Shown here piece by piece: positions 33,991 through 45,584 of a DNA stretch of 64,000 nt (positions are counted from its first letter, which is position 1; each line of letters starts with the position of its first letter). The DNA lies in assembly GCF_036785885.1 (NCBI RefSeq), contig NC_092320.1, positions 14,447,557 to 14,511,556 on the forward strand, in the 5' to 3' direction. The notes below the pieces were generated by a model that worked only from the letters and a program-made list of their open reading frames with translations, had not been told where the DNA came from and searched no databases. The position numbers were made by a program, and so were the translations under genes. Source of the stretch: Coffea arabica (lineage: Eukaryota; Streptophyta; Magnoliopsida; Gentianales; Rubiaceae).

Positions 33991-36900
33991 ATCTAGTTCG
34001 CCTTTTGATCAATGACTAGAATAAAGTTAAAAAAAAAAAAGAAATCGAAGCATCCTCGGTTGGGCCATTAGGGTGGTATATCACCTGTCATTTTTTGGCA
34101 TATGATCAAGTATGCACTTAAAATCTGACCAATCTGACATTGTGGCTATGATAAAAGAAGTGTGACACTTGCATTTAATTTGAAGAATCTCTAATTGGTA
34201 AGCCTGCCTCGTTAGCACATCTGTAGCTGGCATATAATATAATATACTTTCTGGTGCTGCACTAAAACATCCACCAAATCCAGGCACCTTAGGTCGAAGA
34301 AAAGGGCCAAAACATGAACAAAAAAATCAAGAAAGAGATCAATGAATGGCATCAATTGAGGTTGAATGGAACAAAGGTAAATAATTATTCAAGATGACTT
34401 GGTAGGGACTGAGTCAAGAAAGACAAAGACCTGTCATTGTACGTGCAACCACACATACAAATTTGTCAAAATTTTCAACTGGGCTTGAAGTCACGAGACA
34501 AAAAGATGTGTAAAATAGTGAAATAGTTTACTCGCCAACACCTTTCATCCAAGAAATTATACACTGAGCCAATAATAATATTTGCGTAATTTTATTTATG
34601 TCTTCCTTTTCCTCGTTTAGGGGGACAGAGGTTGAACTTTCATGGTTTTTGTTTTGTGATAAATGATGTTGCTTTAAGGAACTTTTGCTGTTTGCTAATT
34701 ACTGGGATTTTCTGTTCGATACCTTCTCAATCCCTCGCCCTTTTCCTGGTCCGACCAATGTATTAAAAGAATCAAGAAACCATCAATGACCTGCATAACA
34801 TTTTTATCTGTTACTAATAGATCAAGATGGCATAGCTAACAACACAGGCAACATTCATGCTCTTGCACCCCGAAGGAACTACAAGAAGTAGCATTGGTTC
34901 GAGAAATCATGTTTGGGAAATTTAAGAGCCAATGCTGTCTACGTGATCAGCCAATTGGATTAACTAATTAAAATTACAATTGCAACTTGTTTTTTTTTTC
35001 CTTGTTCTTTTGCTATAGATACTGTGGAAATAAATTCTGTAAAATCAAATTTTTTGATTTATGTAACAAATGTCAGCTTAGACTTATTTTTCTCCAAAAT
35101 TCAACTTGACAAGTATTTTTATTTTACAACTTGACATAGCATGCTCGTGTTACGAACTTAATCATATATAAGTTATATATATATAGCCTAATGTTCAGAG
35201 ACATGAGAATCCAAAAGCTACTACTACTGCAAAGAAGGCTCGAATGGTTCTACTACACTACAAAGAAAGAAAACTACTGCTGCATAATCAGACCTCTTAT
35301 GGCTTTTGTGTCTTTCACTTTTTTGTTTTTGGGAACAATTAGTGCCTTTTGACTATGATTGATCTTAGCAAACTTTGATCAGTTTTTGACTTGTATTTTG
35401 TGAAAAACATGGACTAATGGGAAGTAATTATGTGACCTGTTTTGATGGTTCAATTTTTGTTGCAGTAATGGAATTGATTCGAAAAGTTTTTTTTACTCTC
35501 ATCTATGTCAATATCTATTGCTTCTTTTTTAATGTTCATGCTCAGATTTCCAATTAATTCATGATTAAGTTGGACAACACATGCAAGATTGCAAACTCTT
35601 AAGTAATTTGCAAATTGTTAAACAGAGCATTTCATTCCAATGCTGCTGCAAGAGTACATTCAAAACCATACAACTAACGTTTATCTAAGACTCTTACATT
35701 ATCTTCGTACATTACCTAATAGCCATTACATCAAAGGCCCCTAATTCACAACCCAGACAAACATATACAACCAGTGCCAAATTGCTCTTTCCAAAGCCAT
35801 TGATAGATTACGATAACAATGGCCAAAAATAGCATCAAATTCAGTCTGCACTCTTTGCGCTTTCTTTCCTACACATCAGTCTTCAAATCTTTCACCTTCT
35901 TTGTTAACTTACGCGTGTGCCTCACCAGTTTATCGCACCTCTTACAGCTGCTTGTTTCATACCATTTGAAGTACCCACATCCGCCTCCACCATTATTATG
36001 ATGTTCATGGTGAAACACTTATTGTCTCCTAGGAGCTCAGATTCTCCAAAAAAAAATAAATAAATAAATTATTCTGAAGCAAAGACTTACTTCATAATAG
36101 GCATATCCATAGAACTTTTTTTCTGGGTTCTTAGTCGTCTATAAAGTCTTCACTGTGGCTGCTATACCACAACCACATATTGGTGGTTCTCCCATGAAAA
36201 CTTCAAAAAAATTTAGGGATTCAATGAATAGTTGAAGAAGAGAGCACTTAGTCCTCTACATTTTGGTCAAAACCTGAGTCACTTGTCCTTTTTAATCTTA
36301 AAAAGTTAGTCACGTGATATTCCTATAACTGGATCTATCAAGAATTCGAATGAAAAAGTTAGCAGGAACTAAAATTGATTTTTTTTATGGATTAAAAATG
36401 CTCATTTTCATTTTCAGAGACTACATTTTCATATCGCTAATATGTGAGGAACGATTAGTGTAATTTTTCCAAAAGAAAATAAAGAAGTCAGTAGAGTCAA
36501 GAGTGAAGGCAAATTCTCAAATCGTCCATGAACGGGGGACAATCAAGCAGGAGTATTTCTAGTGCCACTCAAATGAGTTCTTGTGAATTGTGACTTGGCG
36601 GTTACCTGTTTAATCAGACACATTATTAAGCGACATTAGCTTGGCCAAAAGAATGCAAAACAAAAAAGTCAAACATAACATATTTTAATTCAGTGTATCA
36701 AGTATTGTGACTACAATTTGCAGCAGATTACTAAAGAGATCTAGAAGAGCAATTTTGGAGGAGCTATTCTAGCTCCATATACTGAAAGTATATTCAAAGG
36801 AAAGGTTTATCGTTTATAGTGCTCCCTGTCATAAAAATTAAGAGAAAGCTATTCAACCTGCATAAGTGCAAAATGGTATCCCGGAAAAATAGAAGGTAGG

Positions 36901-37016
36901 AAAGTATAATTACAATGATACCCTTCTACCATTCCCACCATGAGATGGTAGCAGTGCAGGTGTTGTAAAGGTAAAAAAAGTACTGAAGAAGGGGCGAAAA
37001 AACAAGGGCAGGGCAG
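33991..37016. other. Long gene-free spacer
   Basis: Three kilobases without a recognised gene, array copy or full transposon; AT-rich with short homopolymer runs. Short open frames (e.g. 34081-34287, minus) show no recognisable domain. Confidence 0.45.
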
Positions 37017-37024
37017 TATAAATA
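37017..37024 (+). promoter_or_regulatory. TATA box of L21
   Basis: TATAAATA, 64 bp before domain A of L21. It is followed by GGGGCCAAAGACCC and CAGGGTTTCG; the latter resembles a reversed telo-box-type motif (AAACCCT), often found in plant ribosome-biogenesis promoters. The telo-box reading is an inference. Confidence 0.7.
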
Positions 37025-37080
37025 AAAGGGGCCAAAGACCCAACCGCCAGGGTTTCGTGAAAGCTCGGAAGGACGAACGA

Positions 37081-37585
37081 ATGAGGCAGCAGAGGAGTAG
37101 GGGATTTCTTCAAGGGTGGTTGCCCCCCTCTGCTTTGCCTATGATTTCGCCATTGATTACTGAAAAACCAACAGCCCTTTAAAACAGAACAACAGAGACA
37201 GAGAAACAGAGAGATGTATGTATATATCTATACATGTCAATATCTGTGTTTGTATGTGTGTGTGTGTGTTCTTGACAGGGTTCATACCCTTCATGCGCTT
37301 TTTCTTTTTCTTTTTCTTTTTTTTTTTTCTGTTGACGCCGGACTGTGATACGGCGGTGACGGTGATGGTGGAGGTTGTCTATAATGAAAAGGGGCTGTGA
37401 TGATAATTCCGGGCATCCTTTCTGAGCAAATCAAATCGGGGCAGCGAGATTAACCGACCCGTATCTTGGCTGGGCAAACCCGGTACGGTATTTGGGACAT
37501 CGTTATTGTCTCCTATGCAACTGGTGACTTGCAGCCATGGCGTGGTCGATGTCTCTGTCTGGTTAAAACTAACAAATCTGAGCCC
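37081..37585 (+). ncRNA. L21, two-domain structured ncRNA, best-resolved A domain
   Basis: Domain A 37081-37179 folds cleanly: AGGCA (37084-37088) with TGCCT (37136-37140), GCAGAGG (37089-37095) with CCTCTGC (37127-37133), GGGG (37100-37103) with CCCC (37123-37126), leaving ATTTCTTCAAGGGTGGTTG as the loop. The loop end GGGTGGTTG (37114-37122) pairs with the tail CAACAGCCC (about 37169-37177). Domain B 37391-37585: GGGCTGTGATGAT to AATCTGAGCCC; P2 CGACC (37455-37459) with GGTCG (37544-37548). A 32-codon open frame starts at the ATG of ATGAGGC but is not kept in other copies. Predicted RNA about 540 nt. Confidence 0.9.
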
Positions 37586-39215
37586 TCAATTATTTTTTTT
37601 TCGATTATTTCTAAAACTTATATTATTTTTTTGGGTATTACGATTCTATCTGATCGGAAAAATCCTCTGGATTTTGAATGGAGCTAATGACATTTAATTT
37701 ATTTGCTTCCTTCGCCTTCATTTTTTCCCTCCTTTTTGGCCAAAAAAAAAGGAACGAAAGTGAGATTCTAATTGTTAATATGAATAGTAACATCTATTGT
37801 TGTATAGTAGTACCACAGCACAAGCAAAGAGTTCACTCTAAAAGCTACCGCGGATCTGCAAATAGAAAACCAAAATGATGGTTAATTCATCCGAGTAATT
37901 ATTGTAAAGAGGATTAATTATGCAAATCTAGAACCAACATTTTCAAATTCAAAAGTTTCTGTCATGAAAATGTTGGACGTGAATGTGAGCGACTAATTAC
38001 CGATGATGCTTCATCATTTGATGGAAAAAATTTATTAGGCCCGACTAAGCACTAAACAAACACTAACCCTTTTCTTCTTTTCTCTTTCCCGGCTTCACAT
38101 CCACATTTATTATGGTCCCAGCTAACAATTCTCTGTTGTCCCCTCAGTGGAAGTCCATCTTGAAGAATGCATCAACGTCTGTTGTAAATATTGACATATG
38201 TAAAAGCACTTGGTATACCCGGCTTCAAAAATCACTTTTGTTGCTTCAATAATTTGTTCCGTCATTTGGGAGTATCCTAATCCTTAACAAGCAGCACTAA
38301 CAAGCTAGCATGCTTTTAACTAAGCTAAGTTACTTCTTCAAAGTTCGTTATCATGACTGTCGCAGGATTTATTTGTACATTTTCGTCGCTGATGAGTAAA
38401 TCTTCAACGCCTAACAGTCAGAAATTACAAGAATTAAGATCTTATTGCTCATGTAATGTGAATATACGCTTGGAAATAACATTCTCATAATGAGATACAA
38501 TCCGACTTGCAAGTCCCTAAGGATAAATGTTGCATCCCTATGTTATAGTTGTGACTTGTAACCATAGTTACAAAACTCGGCCTGGTCTGACGGCCAAATC
38601 AGTCAACTCGATGAATCGCTCGTAGGGCAGAGTTAGGTCACTAATTAGATCGATCAAGCAACAAATTTATTGACCAGTCAACGATTCAGTGGTTCAATTG
38701 ATGAATTGAAAAAAAGCTACAAGTTAAATCGTCAACTTAAAAATTTTATCATTTTAATAATTTAAAATATATTTTTATATTATATTATATAACTATTATG
38801 TAAGTCGCAATTGAACAGTCCAAGCCGCAATTGAACTAGTGACTCGATCATCTATCCGAATCAAACTTCAAGCCGGATTTAATAACTACACTTATAACCA
38901 TTGGATTTTGGTCCAATGCCTGAGAGAACGTCCTCGAACTCCCGTGCACCGGGCGGGAATTCAAATTTGGCTTGGTGCATTAAGTGGAAGTTTAGTGTCC
39001 TTTCGTCAAAATAGTCAGTAGTGCATTTGTCTGATATAAAAAATTAGGTAGTGTAACAGTGCATTTGTCCAATTTGAAGGTTTAGCTCTAGCCTCGTACA
39101 ACTCCAAGCTCCAACTAGGCTCTCCCATCCCCTCACAGCATAGTAATAAAGTAGCTTGTTGACGATTATTTTAAACAAAAAAGGAGGAAGAAGTTGAAGT
39201 TGTGACTTGCGATTA
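37586..39215. other. Gene-free spacer
   Basis: No gene recognised. At about 38560-38880, ACTCGGCCTGGTCTGACGGCC and related strings resemble the hAT-like MITE at 40826-41148. Confidence 0.45.
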
Positions 39216-39595
39216 CTTCCTTCCGTCTCATTTTGATAATTCTATTTTTTTTTCACACAGTTTAAAAAAAAATAGTTAACTTTGTTAAAAAAATAAATTT
39301 AAATTGTTATTTTCCTAAAATAGTCTCACATTAAATATGATACAATTTTATAAGAACTTGAATTGATGATAAAAAAAAATCAACTCTCGTTAAATAGGAT
39401 AGGTTTATAGTAATAACTACTTACATTGAATAAGGGTATTTGAAAAAAATTAAAATACAACTACATTATTTAATTAAAAAAATGGATTATAATTTGGGAC
39501 ATTATTTAATTAAAAAAATGGATTATAATTTGGGACAGATGAAAAAGAAATACAGAATTATCAAAGTGGGATTATCAAAGTGAGACGGAGGGACT
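39216..39595. mobile_element. Stowaway-like MITE, copy 3
   Basis: CTTCCTTCCGTCTCATTTTG at the left, GTGAGACGGAGGGACT at the right, TA-flanked. Contains a short internal duplication (ATTTAATTAAAAAAATGG occurs twice, 39470-39540). Confidence 0.85.
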
Positions 39596-39782
39596 ATTAA
39601 TTTACTAAAAAGGAAAAAGGGAAAAAATAAAAGTAGTCAAAACTAATCAACAGAATAGTCAAAAAGTTGCTGCACCATGGTGCTAGCACGCAGTAACAAT
39701 GTAAGATAGCACAAGAGGACTACCCAATCACTAAAAACCAGTCCAATACTCGAATTAACTTTGAGCTCGGAGCAGAGAAGAA

Positions 39783-40247
39783 ATTGAGGCTGGACAGAGA
39801 GATGGGATTTCTCAAGGGTGGTTGCCCCTCTCTGCTGAGCCAATGATTTTCTTTTTCAGTGCCGCCGCGAAACCAACAGCCCTTGTAAACTCTGGAATTG
39901 GAGGATACATCAATGGCTTTACTAGCTACTTCCAGTATGATGATCTTCTAGCTTCAATGTCTGTCGTTTATCAGTTTCTGCATCTTTGACACCTTGATGA
40001 CAATGATAATGACCTTTCCACCGTCGACGTACCCGATCATTTACATACTGTACCAAGAAAAGCAGAAGGGGAATGAATTTGAGGCTGTGATGATGACCTC
40101 TCTGAGCAATGAAATTTGGGGCATTGAGAAAAAAAGTGGCCGTATCTTGGCTGTGCAATCCAGATGGCAGAACTAGTTCATGCAACTGGTATTTGCAGCC
40201 ATGGCGGTTCACTCTCGTTGCCTAACTGTTATAACAGATCTGAGCCT
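39783..40247 (+). ncRNA. L22, two-domain structured ncRNA
   Basis: Domain A 39783-39884: TTGAGGCTGGACAGAGAG (TTG for ATG), TCAAGGGTGGTTG, CCCCTCTCTGC, GAGCCAATGATTTTC, tail CCAACAGCCCTT. Domain B 40082-40247 (166 nt, compact): AGGCTGTGATGATG to GATCTGAGCCT; P2 GTGGCCG/CGGTTCAC; CTG-TGCAAT-CCAG replaces the GNRA hairpin; TGCAACTGGTATTTGCA. Leader GAGCTCGGAGCAGAG. The downstream flank (to about 41.7 kb) is shared with that of L27. Confidence 0.85.
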
Positions 40248-40703
40248 CATTTTTTTCTCCTAATTTCTTACCCACTCGAATCAACTCATCATGCAGCATT
40301 AAGAAAATATTGCTTTTTGTGGGTGCATTTGTGAAAATTCTTATAGTTCTGATAAGAAAATATTGAACTTTATAATAAATCATTTACTCAAAAAAAAAAA
40401 ATTTTTTTGGCTAACAGCCCAGATCATTACTATCGTTATTATTTTGGTATCCCATGTTTACTTCAGTACTCAAAGCCTTATTCTAAAGCAGCGATTTGGT
40501 TATTTTCTTGTTTCACATAATTTGTTGAAAGAAATGTTACTCGCTTTTGTACCATGCCTTTGTGAATGAATTTGTATGCATCAATTTTACTGGATAATTT
40601 GGTTTTCACCGTTTTACTTAGTCTTGTTTTGTGCTCTGCCTATTCTTTTGTGGCTTGGATTCCATGATGTAAAGGTCCTTCGATTTTGTCAAAATAACTA
40701 CTG

Positions 40704-41193
40704 GCCCAACCCGGGTAGCTCGAGCAGTTTCGTTGCTCCTCTTTAGGAAATGACGACCACGGTTCGAGTTCCGGACGTGTTTGAGGAGATTGGGCCTCTC
40801 CTCTTAGGCCGCAGGAGGAGTAGTCATGGTTTAAAGACTCGGCCGAGACCAAGACGACTCGGCCGAGTCGTCACTAGAACGGAACGAGATGATTTCGAAA
40901 TAATGAATCGCCAATAACTCGGCCTAAACGGATCGAAACAGCCGAATCACCTCGAGTCATCCTGAGTTAGCTCGAGTTTTTATTATTTTTGCTAATTTTT
41001 AATTATTTTTTATCATATTTTTAATAATTTTTAGAATATTAAATATTTTAAAAATTTGCGTCTTACCGAAACCGCGACCAATATGTCGAGACTGATGTGA
41101 AACGGTCCAAGCCGCGACCGCAATCGCGACCACGACCTTGAACCATGAGAGTAGTCGGGCTGAGGACCCGGATATCCCTGTGTCGAAAAAAAA
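40704..41193 (+). mobile_element. tRNA-derived SINE, interrupted by a MITE
   Basis: The head has pol III box A-like TAGCTCGAGCAGT and box B-like GGTTCGAGTTCC; the tail ends GTGTCG plus an A-run. It is flanked by the direct repeat AACTACTG (40696-40703 and 41194-41201). The body is split at 40825 by the element at 40826-41148. Confidence 0.8.
40826..41148. mobile_element. hAT-like MITE inside the SINE
   Basis: Flanked by the 8-bp direct repeat GAGTAGTC (40818-40825 and 41149-41156). Ends are ATGGTTTAA and TTGAACCAT. The interior is rich in CGGCCGAG/ACTCGG strings. An 8-bp target duplication suits hAT; no transposase. Confidence 0.75.
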
Positions 41194-41201
41194 AACTACT
41201 G

Positions 41202-41934
41202 ATAAAACAAAACAAAATATTTTCTTCCGTAAAAGACATAATATGGTCAGTATCTCATATTAGTCTGCAGCCAATGATATAAACTCTCATGTTGTTTTCG
41301 GGATTTCCTTTTTACTGCTTCTTAGTTAAAATTTACCTTTTATCTTATTCTAAGGGAACACACAAAAGTGATATTTCCTGTTTACTTTCAACGGTATTTC
41401 TTCTTTTTTTCTTTGCCCCCCTAAACCGGTGACCGGTGCCATGAATTAACGCATGGTTTTATTGCCTAAATGGTCTGTACTTTGTGGAGGACTGCACCGC
41501 ATTGAAATTGCACCAACTAGGCTTGATTTTGGTTTGCTCAAAAGTAGAACGATCCGATCCAGTCAATGGTAGTAATTGGTTTGCTCAAAAGGTAGAAGAA
41601 TCCATTCAATGCTGTACCATGAAATTAGTGCAGGCCATACGAATTGTCACATTTACGATGATGGGGCTTTCCAATGTCTCTGAGAAATTTCATCCGGTGA
41701 TGAACAACTACTTGGATTGTACTTCTTTGGATTGTTCTCAATAAAGACCCTATAATCTTATTTGTCCATATTTCCATTGAACCGATTTTTTAGAACTAAT
41801 TTTGGTAATGATTTGAATTGTGCGTTACCAAATTTAAGGGTCGTCAATAAAATCATATTCAATGTGCCACTAGTATATGCTGATGCCAACATCGAGCACC
41901 TTCATGTTCTTAAGAAAGTTAAGCTATGTAATTA
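41202..41934. other. Spacer shared with the region after L27
   Basis: Sequence around 41473-41525 (TGTACTTTGTGGAGGACTGCA, TTGCACCAACTAGGC) recurs near 48983-49025 after L27. An 86-codon frame at 41484-41744 is unrecognised and not called. Confidence 0.5.
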
Positions 41935-42338
41935 CTCCTTGCATCCCACTTTGATAGTATCGTTTTTTTCCTCACACAGTTTAAAAAAAATAAGTTAACT
42001 TTGTTGGAAAAGTAAATTTAGTCTAATTTTTTCTAAAATACCCGTCAATTAATATTATCACTAATCACTATTACATTAATTACAAGAGTAATAATGATGG
42101 TATTTTGCACCATTCAAAATATATATACATACACACACATATATCAAAATAATTATTGGTAGAAAACTTAATTGTATTAAATAAGATATGCCATATCTAT
42201 TGATAATGAATTATATTAAAAAGAGTATTTTAAATAAATTAAAAGTTAACTAGATTATTCAATTGAAAGGTGTAGATAAACTATAATTTGGGATAGATAA
42301 AAAAGAAAAATAACACTGTCAAAGTAGAACAAAAAAAG
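41935..42338. mobile_element. Stowaway-like MITE, copy 4, diverged
   Basis: CTCCTTGCATCCCACTTTGA at the left, GTCAAAGTAGAAC plus a decayed right end. The interior matches the other copies (CACACAGTTTAA, GTTGGAAAAGTAAATTTAG). Confidence 0.7.
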
Positions 42339-43527
42339 TATAAAATATTATTTTCTTACTTTATACGAATTAGACATGGTTGATTGATTTGTTCACAGTT
42401 ATTGTACTATTAATGGGATTAAATCCCCTAAGTAAGTCCATGAATGAAATGGGCATCCCCATCGAGGCATCGACCATACCAATGATGTTGGCCCAAAATG
42501 TAAGTAGAAAGCAGTCAAGTACTGCTAAGACGAGCGTGTAGTCAGGCATAAGAATTCACGCTCGGGCCGAAGAAGACAAATTCTCAAACCCCTCCAGGAA
42601 CACCAATACGCACAGTTTACTATGAACAGCGTTTTGACTGCCGTAACATTTGTCCGTGGCGAATTTTTCTTAAACATTTTAGTTATTTACCTGTTTCTTT
42701 TCTTTGGTTATAGTCTGTTTTGAATTGTGATGTAATTATGTCAGTGTATTTTCTTAATTTTTCTTAAAAATAATAAAATAAAAATTGACATTAATTGAAA
42801 GGTCAAGTAACACATTACTCAGATGGATTGGAAGGGAAGAATGGATTGAATGGTACGAAGGTAAGAAATATTAAATGAGAAATCTCGAATTCGAATCCTT
42901 CTATTTATATAATTTTTAAAAAAAGACCCATTAGATTAAGATCTCAAGGCCTTGTTTGGATTGCATTTTCTTGAATTTTTTGTAAAAAAATTACTGTAGT
43001 GATTTGATATATATGAGAAAAAAAGATAATAAAAAAATATAATCACTAAAAACAACGCAATTTTTCGACGAAAAATGACTGTCCAAACGGATGTTTCTCT
43101 TTTCTTTTGTTTGTTCTAGGCATAATTAGTAAAATAAGAGATGGACACTCTTTGTAGAAAAAAAAATGATGCGCTTGATCGTAAAGAGATTATATGTATG
43201 CATACTATATAAATTTTTTAAAAGTACAATTAAAAATTTTCACAGAAATACGATCCGTACAAATTTGAAAGTAAATAGACTGTATAAAAAACAAAACGCT
43301 CCGTCATGAGACGGGCCTCGAAAGCGCTCTTTAAAACACTTGATGGCTAGCGGTCCATAACAAGGACTGGCTTGTAGCCTCCCTTGACACATTCTCCAGA
43401 CACACATCAACATAAAAGGATTGAGGATTCAAATATATATTTTTCAATCAGGGACCAAAAGGGGTATCAAAATGATATACTAAAAAATGTTTTTTTTTTT
43501 TTTAAAGAAAAAAACAACAGAAAGATG
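42339..43527. other. Gene-free spacer
   Basis: AT-rich; nothing recognised. L23 ends at its right border on the minus strand. Confidence 0.45.
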
Positions 43528-43840
43528 AGGCTCAGATTTCTTTTATGAATCGGACAGAGACATTGACCGCGCCATGGCTGCAAAATCTGCAGCTGCTCAT
43601 ACATGAGACGAGACCAACTGCTGAGTTTGCCCAGCCAAGTTACGGGTCGGTTCGTCTCCAATGTCCGATTTGATACGCTCAGAAATAATGCCCAACAAAT
43701 ATCATCACCGCCTCTTTTCCATAAACGCCGAATCCCTCCACCACCACCACCACCTTCATCTCATATTACACCGTCGCCAAAAAGAAAGAAAAGAAGAAAA
43801 AGAAAACTCGCAACGAGGGCTTCTTCCCTGTTATTGTTAA

Positions 43841-43871
<31 letters not shown>

Positions 43872-44023
43872 TGTTTGTGTACATATATATATATATACAT
43901 ATATTTCCCTGGCTATGTTCGAAGGGCTGTTGGTTTTTTAGTAACCAATGGCGAAATCATAGGCAAAGCAGAGATGGGCAACCACCCTTGAAGAAATCCC
44001 GTACTCCTCTGCTGCTGCCTCAT
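43528..44023 (-). ncRNA. L23, two-domain structured ncRNA, inverted
   Basis: Read on the minus strand, domain A is 44023-43922 and B 43714-43528. A is close to L21: ATGAGGCAGCAGCAGAGG, TCAAGGGTGGTTG, CCCATCTCTGC, TTTGCCTATGATTTCGCC, tail CCAACAGCCCTT. B: AGGCGGTGATGAT to AATCTGAGCCT; P2 GACC/GGTC; core CCGTAACTTGGCTGGGCAAAC; TTTTGCAGCCATGGCG. The linker carries a (CA)n tract (43842-43868) and purine-rich repeats. The leader is CAGCTCAGAAAGAAG. No room for its own promoter: the B domain of L24 ends immediately upstream. Confidence 0.83.
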
Positions 44024-44040
44024 TCGTTCTTCTTTCTGAG

Positions 44041-44355
44041 CTGTATAATCATCAGAGAAAAGGCTAAGCCCGCCGTGGCTGCAAAAACCGCCATTGGGAG
44101 ATTTTGCCGAGCCAAGATACGAGCTAGCTCAGAATCTGACTTAATTTGGAAGAGGCGGATATCATCGAAGCTTCTGATTACAAGGATTTAGGATTTAGGG
44201 TTTTTGTGGAATCACTAGAGAGGTTTGTACTACATCTGGCAAGCATCAACAGGGGCTGTTTGCTTGTATTGAAATCATCGGCAGCGTAGTTGCAGAGAGG
44301 GGCAACAACCCACCCAAAACTCCCAACCTCCCTGCCCCAAATTACACTGCCTCAT
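44041..44355 (-). ncRNA. L24, subtype II copy fused to the leader of L23
   Basis: Minus strand; domain A 44355-44251, domain B about 44175-44041. A is of subtype II, with an extended basal stem GGCAGTGTA/TACGCTGCC (9 bp) and a loop GGGTTGTTG paired to AAACAGCCC. B has core CTCGTATCTTGGCTCGGCAAAATC and GCAGCCACGGCGGGCTTAGCC. Box C is CGATGAT. Compared with L25, the 3' end after TTTTCTCTGATGATTATACAG passes directly into the L23 leader, and its own box D/GCC end is lost: a recombination junction at about 44040. Confidence 0.68.
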
Positions 44356-44811
44356 CCAAAGGGCAGGCGTTCAAAGACTCGGCCGAGTCTGAGTCGTCAG
44401 AACTTCAGCTTCCGTTCCGCCATATCCTGGAGAAGGTAGACCCGGTGGAACCTCGTTCAGACTCGGAAAATTCCGGCTCAGTCAACTCCGGGACTCAAAA
44501 GAGCGCCCGAGTCTACCGAGTCAAACCGCATTGACCCATCAGATATCCATGAATGAGGCTTTCACCATGATTTTCAGAGACACATTGGGGTATCAAAAAT
44601 TTTAAAAAGAAAAAAAAAAACTCACCGGTATCCAATGTATGAGAAATTGCGCAGAAAGACAGCCAATAACAAATCAATCTTTAACCCAAAATTCTCTCTT
44701 TGAAGACTCTTCACTATACAGCAAGTGGGTGGCAGAGGTTGAAGAGGAGCAGCAGGAAAATAAAGGGTGAAGAAGACGAGGCGGCTTTAATATCCTATGC
44801 AAGGGGGTGGT

Positions 44812-45163
44812 GGCTCAGATCTCCTTATCATCATCAGAGAAAAGGCTAAGCCCGCCATGGCTGCAAAAACCACTCTTCCGTGATTTTCGCCCAGCCAAGA
44901 TACGGGCTAGCCCCAAATCTGACACAATCTAAGAAAGGAAGATATCATCAAAGCCTCCAATTACTAGTGGGATACAGAATTTAGGATGGACTGGCCTGTG
45001 AAATCATGAGGGATGTCTGACCTTTATCTCGCGGCATCATGCATCATGAAGGGTTGTTTGTTTTTAGCATTGAAATCATCGGCAGCAGCGTAACTGCAGA
45101 GAGGGGCAACAACCCGTTCCCAAAAACTCCCAACCTCCCTGCCCCAAATTACACTGCCTCAAT
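44812..45163 (-). ncRNA. L25, subtype II two-domain ncRNA
   Basis: Minus strand; domain A 45163-45049, domain B 44957-44812. B is compact (146 nt): GGAGGCTTTGATGAT to GATCTGAGCC. P2 is long and nearly perfect: GGCTAGCCCG with CGGGCTTAGCC (one bulged T). TGGCTG/CAGCCA follows; the small loop region reads TGGGCGAAAATC. A starts ATTGAGGCAGTGTAATT, has GGGTTGTTG and the tail AAACAACCCTTC. The A-B linker is only about 90 nt. Confidence 0.75.
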
Positions 45164-45467
45164 CGAAGAAGGATTCTCCCCATGGTTCAAAGACTCAGCA
45201 AGTGGGTGGCAGAGATTCAAGAGAAGGAGAAGGAAAAAATAAAAAGGGCAAAGAAGACGAGAAGGCTTTCATATCATACGCAACGGGTGGTGGTGGTGAA
45301 ATTTGGAGAGGAGAGTGAGGTAACCAGAATGAAAGGCAGATGGCTAAGGATGGTCGAAGTTAAGCGCAGGTCCTTCGGTTGCTTTGATCAGATATATTGC
45401 CGATCTGCTATTGAAGCTGTACAGAGTAGTATAAAGGGATAATTTCAGAAACCTCAAGAGGGGTTCA

Positions 45468-45584
45468 GGGTTGTTTGTTTGCAGTGAAATGAAATCATCG
45501 GCAGCAGCGTAATTGCAGAGAGGGGCAACAACCCATTCCCAAAAACTCCCAACCTCCCTGCCCCAAATTACACTGGCCTCAATC
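45468..45584 (-). pseudogene. L26, orphan subtype II A domain
   Basis: Minus strand: TTGAGGCCAGTGTAATT, GGGTTGTTG, CCCCTCTCTGCAATTACGC, tail CAAACAACCC. Nearly identical to the L25 A domain, but the sequence downstream (45170-45460) shows purine-rich spacer shared with L25/L24 flanks and no B domain. A fragment resembling the end of the Mutator-like element (GGGATAATTTCAGAAACCTC) sits at 45437-45456, next to its tail. Confidence 0.65.

Noticed and set aside
37081..37179. Small protein or uORF starting at the ATG of domain A
   Set aside because: L21, L29 and L31 have 32-87 codon frames from this ATG, but L2 stops after two codons, L18 after ten, and L5, L22 and L30 lack the ATG. Frames are not maintained and base changes follow helix pairing rather than codons.
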